Positions 9,817 through 17,020 of a DNA stretch of 54,611 bases are shown piece by piece. A model generated the notes under the pieces. That model was not told the DNA's origin. It searched no databases and worked only from the letters and a program-made list of their open reading frames with translations. The position numbers and the translations under genes were made by a program. Within the stretch, counting starts at the first letter, position 1. Every line of letters starts with the position of its first letter. The DNA is from Candidatus Uhrbacteria bacterium (GTDB lineage: Bacteria; Patescibacteriota; Patescibacteriia; UBA9934): the NCBI GenBank assembly GCA_943359525.1, contig CALRHV010000006.1:1-54611 (forward strand), read 5' to 3'.

Positions 9817-9857
9817 GGGCGGTCTGGAGCGAAAGTTCCGGGCCGCCCTCGTGTTTT
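9817..9857 (+). terminator. Intrinsic terminator
   Basis: GGGCGG...CCGCCC hairpin followed by T-rich tract after the STPK stop. Confidence 0.6.
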
Positions 9858-9898
9858 CTCTTTCAATTTTCCTATTTTTCCTCTACACTTCGCGCAAT

Positions 9899-11080
9899 AT
9901 GCAAACTTTCGCCATTCTTGGCAGTCATCCAACACTCTCCCTCGCCGAACTCGCCGTTGTTACCGGCCAAAAACCAACCCAAACCGTTGGCGATGTTGCG
10001 ATTTTTGATGACATGAGCGAAAATCTCGAATCGCTCAATGCCAAGCTTGGCGGCATTCAAAAAATTGGTGTCATCATTGGTTCCGTTCCAAAATGGAGTC
10101 ATATCGATCTCGCCGAATTTCTCGTGAACGATCTCACCAGCGAGTCTGCTGAAGGCAAAATCCATTTTGGAACCAGCGTGTACAGCCTCGGCAACAACAG
10201 CGGCACAGAAAATGCTCGTCGTAACGCGTCAAAACTCGGCATGGAAATAAAGTCCGAGCTTCAGAAAGCAGATCGTCCAGCGCGCTACGTCATCTCGTCA
10301 TCCCCAACTCTTTCATCGGTAGTCATTACCAAGAATCATCTCCTTGAACGCGGTGCAGAGTACTGTTTCTTTGTTGGTCTCACCGAAATTCTTATCGGCA
10401 AGACGGTTGGAGTACAAGACGTTGACGCGTGGGCTGGTCGCGACTTTGGTCGCCCTCGTCGCAATGCAAAGCAAGGAATGCTTCCGCCAAAGCTGGCGCG
10501 AATGATGGTGAATCTTTCTGGTGCCGTCGTTGGATCATCCACTATATTCGATCCATTCTGTGGATCGGGAACAATTCTGATGGAAGCCGCGCTCCTTGGC
10601 GCGCAATCATTGGCTGGGAGCGACATCAGCGCGGAAGCAGTTGCCGATACCAAAGAAAACTTGGAATGGATGCGCAATCAAGGCATGCCGCTACCGCCCT
10701 ACAAGCTCTATCCAAACTCTGCGCAAACCGTCAGCGCGAACATCACGCCGGGATCGATCGACGCGATTGTAACGGAAACATATCTCGGCCGTCCGCGAAA
10801 AGGCACAGAAACGCACCGCGAGGTCGACGACGCAGTTTCGTACGTCGCAAACCTCTACCGCGAGGCATTCTCTGCATTGGCCCCGAGTCTCCGTTCTGGC
10901 GCCGCGGTCCTCATCGCCGCTCCAGTACACACATTCGAAGGGAAGGAAATCGCCTTCGACGCCCGTACCATCCTCGAGCCCATCGGCTATACCCATTCCC
11001 CGCTTCCGTACGAACCGGTGGTCTACCGCCACGAAGGCCAATTGGTCGGGCGGAGAATGTGGCGATTCATCAAAAACTAG
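9899..11080 (+). CDS. Trm11/UPF0020-type RNA (tRNA guanine-N2) methyltransferase
   Basis: FDPFCGSGTILMEAALLGAQSLAGSDIS motif; AIVTETYLG in the catalytic (N/D)PP(F/Y) position. Confidence 0.75.
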   Translation: MQTFAILGSHPTLSLAELAVVTGQKPTQTVGDVAIFDDMSENLESLNAKLGGIQKIGVIIGSVPKWSHIDLAEFLVNDLTSESAEGKIHFGTSVYSLGNNSGTENARRNASKLGMEIKSELQKADRPARYVISSSPTLSSVVITKNHLLERGAEYCFFVGLTEILIGKTVGVQDVDAWAGRDFGRPRRNAKQGMLPPKLARMMVNLSGAVVGSSTIFDPFCGSGTILMEAALLGAQSLAGSDISAEAVADTKENLEWMRNQGMPLPPYKLYPNSAQTVSANITPGSIDAIVTETYLGRPRKGTETHREVDDAVSYVANLYREAFSALAPSLRSGAAVLIAAPVHTFEGKEIAFDARTILEPIGYTHSPLPYEPVVYRHEGQLVGRRMWRFIKN

Positions 11081-11125
11081 CCTGCCTCAAAACGAGCCAA
11101 AATGGCTCGTTTTTGGTGAAAAAGC

Positions 11126-11154
11126 TTGCAAAAAGCTCATTTTTATGCTATACT
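11126..11154 (+). promoter_or_regulatory. Sigma70-like promoter
   Basis: TTGCAA -17 bp- TATACT with TG extended -10 (tatgcTATACT). Confidence 0.65.
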
Positions 11155-11191
11155 AGCCTAGGTAACTTCACTTCAACCCCCGGAGGCAGCT

Positions 11192-11671
11192 GTGCTCAAT
11201 CCTGCTGTTTTTTGCCTCTTCGCACTTCTTCTCATCCTCACCGGCTGTACCGGCACCGAAGCCAAGATCCATGGCCGCGCTTGCTCCGTTGGCGCTGCTC
11301 CTGTCTCGGCGCCTGAGCCGATCGTAGAAGCAACAGTCGCCAACCAAAAGCCGGTCGTCATCACGCAACAGAAAACAATGACCCTTGAGGTCAGCGCGTA
11401 CTCGAGCTCGATCGAAGAGACGGATTCCACGCCGTGCATCGCCGCAGACAACAGCGACATCTGTCGTCGGAAGGCTGCAGGCGAACTGATCTGCGCGAGT
11501 AATGCTTTCCCACTCGGAGCACGGATTCATGTGGACGGTCTCGGCACCTGCGCTGTTGCCGATCGCATGAACTCGCGATACACGTCTCACGTGGACTGGT
11601 ACGTTCTGGACAAAAAGACCGCCCGCAAGATCGGTCGCAAAGCCAGAACGATTACCGTCGTCTCCCGCTAA
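11192..11671 (+). CDS. Lipoprotein with 3D (DPBB-fold) domain
   Basis: Lipobox LLILTGC; VSAYSSSIEETDSTPCIAADNSDICRR...CASNAFPLGARIHVDGLGTCAVADRMNSRYTSHVDWYV. Confidence 0.75.
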   Translation: MLNPAVFCLFALLLILTGCTGTEAKIHGRACSVGAAPVSAPEPIVEATVANQKPVVITQQKTMTLEVSAYSSSIEETDSTPCIAADNSDICRRKAAGELICASNAFPLGARIHVDGLGTCAVADRMNSRYTSHVDWYVLDKKTARKIGRKARTITVVSR

Positions 11672-11673
11672 CG

Positions 11674-11720
11674 CAACGCCCCGTCGGACTCTCTTGAGTT
11701 CGCGGGGCGTTGATCGTTTT
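11674..11720 (+). terminator. Intrinsic terminator
   Basis: CAACGCCCCG...CGGGGCGTTG then atcgtttt. Confidence 0.65.
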
Positions 11721-12063
11721 ATGCGAGCCGAACTTTGAATGCTACAATTCCCTTTTCCATCATCTCCCCCGGCGTGTAGTGGGTCATGAGCTGCTGAATA
11801 AACTCGAGCTCGTTTCCATAATCTCCGATATCGACGAGATCGATATTATCGAGCAGCCGTTGAACATTCGTGAACGGCACCTTCTCCTCGACAATCATCG
11901 GCAAACGATCTTCGAGCTCGGGTCGGCGCATGAAAACAATTTCATCTCCGACTCCGATGCACTTGCGCTTATCATCGTTCAAGCGAACTTCCCAAAGTGT
12001 CTTTCCGGATTTGAGTCGATCGAACGCCTTGCGCTCGGAACGCATGACAACAGAATTAGCCAT
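11719..12063 (-). CDS. ASCH-domain-like protein
   Basis: FDRLKSGKTLWEVRLNDDKRKCIGVGDEIVFMR. Confidence 0.6.
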   Translation of the reverse strand: MANSVVMRSERKAFDRLKSGKTLWEVRLNDDKRKCIGVGDEIVFMRRPELEDRLPMIVEEKVPFTNVQRLLDNIDLVDIGDYGNELEFIQQLMTHYTPGEMMEKGIVAFKVRLA

Positions 12064-12075
12064 AGTCGATATCGA

Positions 12076-13152
12076 TTAGACGTTCACTCTAAAATGACAA
12101 ACATCACCGTCCTGCATAACGTATTCTTTGCCCTCGATACGAAGCTTTCCGACATCACGAGCTCCCGATTCCCCGTTGCAAGTAACAAAGTCATTATACG
12201 CGATCACCTCGGCGCGAATAAAGTTCTTTTCAAAATCCGTGTGAATCACCGCGGCAGCTTGCGGAGCCTTCGTGCCAACCAAAATCGTCCACGCGCGAGT
12301 CTCCTGCACACCGGTCGTAAAATACGTAATGAGATTTAATAGCTTGTAACATTCATGAATCACGCGATCGAGTCCGGATTCCTTCAATCCGATATCTGCC
12401 AAAAACATTTTGGCATCTTCTTCAGAAAGCCCCGCGATCTCTGCTTCGATCTTTACCGAAATTGGAATCGCCATGCGCGTTGGACCAAGTGGCGACACCC
12501 AATCTTCTCGCGTTGCATCAGCCTCGTCTACATTCACCACATACAGAATCGGCTTCGCGGTAAGCAACGACATCGTCTTCATAAACAATGCTTCGTCGTC
12601 GGTGAATTCTACCGATCGTGCAAGCTCGCCCTTCAGCAATGCAGTCTGGAGTTTCTCGAGCGACGATGCTTGTGCAACAAGATCCGCATTCTTTCCCGAC
12701 TTCATCTTCCCTGTAACAGTGGTAAGCATTTTCTCGACCGTTGAAAGATCCGCCATCGCAAGTTCAAGCTCGATCACTTCAACATCACTCTTTGGATCGA
12801 TCTTTCCATCAACGTGGACGACGTTCGAATCTGAAAACGCGCGAACCACATGAACAATCATGTCCGTTTCACGAATGTTCGCAAGAAATTTGTTGCCAAG
12901 ACCCTCGCCTTTGTGTGCGCCTTTGACGAGACCGGCGATATCCACGAATTCGATCGCGGTTGGGATCAGCTTCGTTGTTCCAGAGATCGCTGCAAGCTTG
13001 GCGATACGCTCGTCTGGAACCGAAACAGTTCCAACGTTCGGCTCAATAGTACAGAACGGAAAGTTCGCGCAATCAACTTGCTTCTTGGTGAGCGCCGTAA
13101 ACAAAGTCGATTTCCCTACATTCGGTAGTCCCACGATTCCAACGTTTAGCAT
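12076..13152 (-). CDS. ychF: Redox-regulated ATPase YchF
   Basis: MLNVGIVGLPNVGKSTLFTALTKKQVDCANFPFCTIEPNVGTVSVPDERI...DIAGLVKGAHKGEGLGNKFLANIRE. Confidence 0.96.
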   Translation of the reverse strand: MLNVGIVGLPNVGKSTLFTALTKKQVDCANFPFCTIEPNVGTVSVPDERIAKLAAISGTTKLIPTAIEFVDIAGLVKGAHKGEGLGNKFLANIRETDMIVHVVRAFSDSNVVHVDGKIDPKSDVEVIELELAMADLSTVEKMLTTVTGKMKSGKNADLVAQASSLEKLQTALLKGELARSVEFTDDEALFMKTMSLLTAKPILYVVNVDEADATREDWVSPLGPTRMAIPISVKIEAEIAGLSEEDAKMFLADIGLKESGLDRVIHECYKLLNLITYFTTGVQETRAWTILVGTKAPQAAAVIHTDFEKNFIRAEVIAYNDFVTCNGESGARDVGKLRIEGKEYVMQDGDVCHFRVNV

Positions 13153-13273
13153 AGAAAGAAAAATTACGCGTAGCCTACTCCCAAATTGACCTTTTCGCAA
13201 TTTTCAGCTACGGTTAGCCGTCCCTTTCAAGGGAAATCGCGCACAACAACGTTTCTTTCAGGAGGCGAAAGCC

Positions 13274-14323
13274 ATGCTCATTCTCTCCCTCATCGCTCCG
13301 ACCTTCGCGGCCGATCCCACCATCACCACTCTGCGTCAGACCTCGGAATTGCCGGGGGGAAGCACTATGGCCGTGGTGCTGTGGTGCAAAGATTCCGCCG
13401 ACAGCGCCGCGCTCGTTGCAGCGCTCGAACCACGGAACGACGTACAAACGCTCGTGACGATGAACAATCCCGCTGCGGCCGACGTCGAAACGTGGCTGAA
13501 AAATACGCGGGATGATCTCGGCGGTGAAACCTACCGCGAAATCGTAATCTCCATCGCCTGCCCGGCAACGGGTGGCGATACGGATGAAGAAATACTGAGC
13601 AACGGCTTGGCATTCGCTACGCTCGCTAGCGGCATTGCGCCGCTTGCGCAGAGCAGCGTGTGGCTGTTCGACACGAGCCGCAGCACGTACGGCATCACCG
13701 CCGACGATGCCACCAAGTATCTGCGCGACGTCCTCGCTATCAGCTCCGGTTCGCCGGGGCGGTTCGCGGGCGGTGGACTCATCATGGCCGCTGCAAGCAG
13801 CATCGCGGCGACGCATGGGGCAAAGATGACGCTGGAGGACTTCTACTACCGCGGTATCAAGCCTGGCGCGCCGACGCTCGATCTTTTCACGTCGATGGGG
13901 TTCGTTCCCAACGACGGCTGGAGTGGCAACATGGCGCGTATGGTGTTCGTCGGCAGCACGCCGGTACCTGTCATTGCGAACATCGCACCGCCAATGATGC
14001 CCAAAAAGAATCGGAAGATTCCTGCGGGATGCGTACTGGCGAGCAGCGGTATTCTCGTCATGATCGGCAGTGGTGCCGTGGGGCTTTCGGCAACGGGAAC
14101 CTACGATCAGCTCCTGGCGCTCAACGACGTCGGCGGATCTCAAGCCGATCTCAATGCGGCAGTGAGTGAATACGAAACCGCCACCGGCGTCGCCCTCGGC
14201 CTCGGCATCGCCGGCGCGCTGGCCACCGTTGGAGGCGTAACATTGACGGTCCTCGATGACGGCAACGCGAAGGTCGAAATCGTCCCCGCTGCAACCGGAA
14301 TCAGCGTTCGCGGAAGCTGGTAG
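13274..14323 (+). CDS. Secreted/membrane protein, 349 aa, signal peptide and C-terminal TM hairpin; possible degenerate caspase-like N-domain
   Basis: Strong SD (caggaggcgaaagccATG), MLILSLIAPTFAAD signal, two C-terminal hydrophobic segments. Confidence 0.7.
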   Translation: MLILSLIAPTFAADPTITTLRQTSELPGGSTMAVVLWCKDSADSAALVAALEPRNDVQTLVTMNNPAAADVETWLKNTRDDLGGETYREIVISIACPATGGDTDEEILSNGLAFATLASGIAPLAQSSVWLFDTSRSTYGITADDATKYLRDVLAISSGSPGRFAGGGLIMAAASSIAATHGAKMTLEDFYYRGIKPGAPTLDLFTSMGFVPNDGWSGNMARMVFVGSTPVPVIANIAPPMMPKKNRKIPAGCVLASSGILVMIGSGAVGLSATGTYDQLLALNDVGGSQADLNAAVSEYETATGVALGLGIAGALATVGGVTLTVLDDGNAKVEIVPAATGISVRGSW

Positions 14324-14340
14324 AACGCGACAACGCCACG

Positions 14341-14404
14341 ACGAGGCCGAGGACATCACTCGGCCGCCTGTCATTGCACACGATCCCTCGTGCTCAATGA
14401 CGGG
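14341..14404 (+). promoter_or_regulatory. Two-hairpin intergenic leader, copy 1
   Basis: acgaggccgaggacatcactcggccgcc identical to 16616..16643, followed by second hairpin CCTGTCATTG/CAATGACGGG. Confidence 0.7.
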
Positions 14405-14445
14405 TACCCACTTCACGCCACCACTCCTTCAACCATGGAGTCTCC

Positions 14446-14796
14446 ATGAAAAGCTCACCCACGGTGCCAGAGCACATCCTCAAGGCAATCACCAGCTTCT
14501 ACGAAACAGATACGCCACTGAATCTCGGCCGGCGACGGACGCTAGAGATTCTCTGCGCCAAAAAACGGGGATCCGATCCATCACCAGATGAGACGCAGAT
14601 CCCAATCCTCACCCCACGGGAATTTGAGGTCTTCACGCTTCTGGTCCGCGGCAATTCATCGCGAACCATTGGCGACGAGCTCGGAATCAGCGAACGGACC
14701 GTCGAAGTACACCGACGGAACCTCCTGAAAAAGCTCGGCGTTCGGCAAAGCGCAGGGCTCCTCCTCGCCGCCATCGAATATGGCATCCTCATGTAG
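14446..14796 (+). CDS. Orphan LuxR/GerE-type HTH protein (no receiver domain)
   Basis: LTPREFEVFTLLVRGNSSRTIGDELGISERTVEVHRRNLLKKLGVRQSAGLLLAA. Confidence 0.85.
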   Translation: MKSSPTVPEHILKAITSFYETDTPLNLGRRRTLEILCAKKRGSDPSPDETQIPILTPREFEVFTLLVRGNSSRTIGDELGISERTVEVHRRNLLKKLGVRQSAGLLLAAIEYGILM

Positions 14797-14807
14797 TCAC
14801 GACGCCA

Positions 14808-14850
14808 GCGGCCCGGATCTCCTTGGAGAACCGGGCCGCGACTGTTTTTA
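14808..14850 (+). terminator. Intrinsic terminator, shared family copy 1
   Basis: GCGGCCCGGatctccttggagaaCCGGGCCGCgactgttttta. Confidence 0.8.
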
Positions 14851-15720
14851 TACTCCAATTTTCCATTTTCCCTTTTCTCGAAATGCCTCAATCGTTTGAC
14901 GACGAGCTTTATTTAATAGCGTCGCAAGAGCGATAGTATTGATTTTCCCATATTCATTGAGCGTAATAATTCGCTTCCCCTCCATGTATGCCAAGCGCTT
15001 ATGATAGCTTTCTCGGAGCGCAAGGCCAATAACATTTTCCATGATTGTTGTTGCCCCGGTAGCATCGAATTCTTTAAATGCCTGATAATACACATCTCGC
15101 ACAGCGAAAAGAATCACAATAGGCACAAACCCTTCGCGAAGTAACACATAATTATTCATCGCCCTGCCCATTCGTCCATTGCCATCAATAAACGGATGAA
15201 TGCGTTCAAACGTCAAATGAAAATGCGCGAGACGCTTTACGATATGTGTTGACGACTCCTTCGCATAATCAGTGAGCATTGATGTAAGAAGTGCATCGAT
15301 ATCTTTAGGATTTGCTGCAACATAATTTCCTACACGCACCCATTCTTCAGCATTTCGGAATCTCCCAGCGATATCGTCACGAATATTTGTGAGAAGTACT
15401 TTGTGAAGCAAAAGCATGACATCTTTTGTTAGCGGCTGTTCAGTTGCTCGCTTTTCCATGTATTCAACAACGTGAGCAAGGTTTTTTGCTTCAAAAAGCT
15501 CGCGCTCCGTAATAAATCGATTCAAGTCGATCTTCAACAAAATCTTCTCAGTTTCCTCAAGCGTTAGCGTGCTATTTTCGATAGCGTTTGAGTTGTAAAC
15601 CTGCTCTGAAATCTCGACCTCATTGAGAAGCTGAGCAAGAGACTCTTTCCCGGGAAGCGCCGAAAGATAGCGTTTTCTTAGATTTTCGACCTCTTTAAAG
15701 TAGGATTTTGTTCGAGGCAT
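14848..15720 (-). CDS. Fic family protein with C-terminal wHTH
   Basis: Intact Fic motif HPFIDGNGRMGR; putative inhibitory motif SNAIENSTLT; C-terminal HTH-like IITLNEYGKINTIALATLLNKARRQTIEAF. Confidence 0.92.
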   Translation of the reverse strand: MPRTKSYFKEVENLRKRYLSALPGKESLAQLLNEVEISEQVYNSNAIENSTLTLEETEKILLKIDLNRFITERELFEAKNLAHVVEYMEKRATEQPLTKDVMLLLHKVLLTNIRDDIAGRFRNAEEWVRVGNYVAANPKDIDALLTSMLTDYAKESSTHIVKRLAHFHLTFERIHPFIDGNGRMGRAMNNYVLLREGFVPIVILFAVRDVYYQAFKEFDATGATTIMENVIGLALRESYHKRLAYMEGKRIITLNEYGKINTIALATLLNKARRQTIEAFREKGKWKIGV

Positions 15721-15726
15721 AAAGAT

Positions 15727-15816
15727 AAACGTAAATTATAAGAATATTATACAATAATTTACGTTTATTGTCAATATAACGTAAATTAAAGTATTAATTT
15801 ATGAATATTTACGTTT
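15727..15816. promoter_or_regulatory. Four-site alternating operator array upstream of fic
   Basis: AAACGTAAATT (15727-37), AATTTACGTTT (15756-66), TAACGTAAATT (15777-87), TATTTACGTTT (15806-16). Confidence 0.75.
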
Positions 15817-15843
15817 ATGCTGTTCTCTCAACTCAATATCCCC

Positions 15844-15872
15844 TTCCAAAAAAACCATTTTTATGCTATAGT
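15844..15872 (+). promoter_or_regulatory. Sigma70-like promoter
   Basis: TTCCAA -17 bp- TATAGT with extended TG; atttttatgctata shared with 11140 region. Confidence 0.6.
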
Positions 15873-15930
15873 TACTTGTTACAGTGACTCCCCCAACGGC
15901 CATAAGGCCACAACTCCCGAGGTTTCTGCC

Positions 15931-16605
15931 ATGTTCTTCCCCCTCCTGTTCCTCGCCTGCTCGGAACAGACCGAGGCCGAGGTCGCGCTCGAGATCAATG
16001 CCACTCCGACCAAAACATCTGTCGTCATCAATAACACGTCCATAGAGGCATGGCGGCCGGAAACCACGGTGCAGCTCGATTGTCCTTGGCTCTCGCAAGA
16101 ACGAGACGCCGAGGAATCCACGCTAAACTGCGGACCGACGTCGCTCGTGATGGCTGCCGCGTGCATCAACCGAACCACCCCGAGCTACGAGAACGTGATC
16201 GACCTCATCTCCTGGATGAGCGAAAACGACGAAACGTATTACGAAACCGGAGAAAACTACTCCGGGTCGTATACGAATACCGTGCAGCTCACCAACGCCG
16301 GGAATGAGTACTATAAGCTGAGTGCAGAACGGTTCTACGAAACCGTCATGCTCAACGACATGTACGACGATCTCGCGAGTGGTGTACCGGTGCTCATCGC
16401 GACATACAACCAAGGCGAGAACGCCTCGGACGTGATGGATGGCGGCGGCGGACACTTCATGCTCCTCGTGGGCATGACCTCAACGCACATCATCGTCAAT
16501 GATCCCGGCCCGTACAGCGCCGACCTCGGAGAGAGTCACGAGTACACAATCGACTCCTTCGAAGCGAACTGGCAGAATGCCGGCGTTCGCTTCCTCACAA
16601 AATAA
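15931..16605 (+). CDS. C39-like cysteine peptidase lipoprotein
   Basis: Lipobox-like LLFLAC; CPWLSQ...NCGPTSLVMAA, GGGGHFMLLVGM, VNDPGP: Gln/Cys/His/Asp of C39-like peptidases. Confidence 0.75.
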   Translation: MFFPLLFLACSEQTEAEVALEINATPTKTSVVINNTSIEAWRPETTVQLDCPWLSQERDAEESTLNCGPTSLVMAAACINRTTPSYENVIDLISWMSENDETYYETGENYSGSYTNTVQLTNAGNEYYKLSAERFYETVMLNDMYDDLASGVPVLIATYNQGENASDVMDGGGGHFMLLVGMTSTHIIVNDPGPYSADLGESHEYTIDSFEANWQNAGVRFLTK

Positions 16606-16615
16606 TCAATCCCCC

Positions 16616-16679
16616 ACGAGGCCGAGGACATCACTCGGCCGCCCATCACTGATTGCAATATTTGTCGTCAGTGATGGGC
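16616..16679 (+). promoter_or_regulatory. Two-hairpin intergenic leader, copy 2
   Basis: Same 28-nt hairpin as 14341..14368; second hairpin GCCCATCACTG/CAGTGATGGGC. Confidence 0.7.
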
Positions 16680-16708
16680 ATAATGCCACTTCTTCAAAGG
16701 GAGTCCCC

Positions 16709-16939
16709 GTGAATCTTCAGGAAATCATTCAACGTCTTCTCGCCGGCCACAACGTCAGCTTGCGCCGGAATTATCCCGGCGGCGTCTACAGCATCCTCCG
16801 ATATATTCCCTGGGGTCGCGATCACGACAACAAGCCCCACGGCGTACACTACGAGGTCGATACCTACATTCCCGGCATCGGCTGGGGTGGTGGGAACGCG
16901 GAGCTCACTATGGCGGAGCTTCTCGAGAACGCCGTTTGA
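16709..16939 (+). CDS. Hypothetical 76-aa protein (GTG start)
   Basis: aaagggagtccccGTG; MNLQEIIQRLLAGHNVSLRRNYPGGVYSILRYIPWG... Confidence 0.6.
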   Translation: MNLQEIIQRLLAGHNVSLRRNYPGGVYSILRYIPWGRDHDNKPHGVHYEVDTYIPGIGWGGGNAELTMAELLENAV

Positions 16940-16976
16940 GAAACGAAAACCAAGCAACAAGCACCCCACGACGACA

Positions 16977-17020
16977 GCGGCCCGGTTCTCCGCGAGGAGA
17001 TCCGGGCCGCGATGCGTTTT
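16977..17020 (+). terminator. Intrinsic terminator, shared family copy 2
   Basis: GCGGCCCGGttctccgcgaggagatCCGGGCCGCgatgcgtttt, near-identical to 14808 copy. Confidence 0.8.

Noticed and set aside
13214-14416. 400-aa minus-strand ORF
   Set aside because: Antisense to the plus-strand gene 13274-14323, which has a strong SD and signal peptide; the minus ORF is Arg/Cys/His-rich without recognisable motifs.
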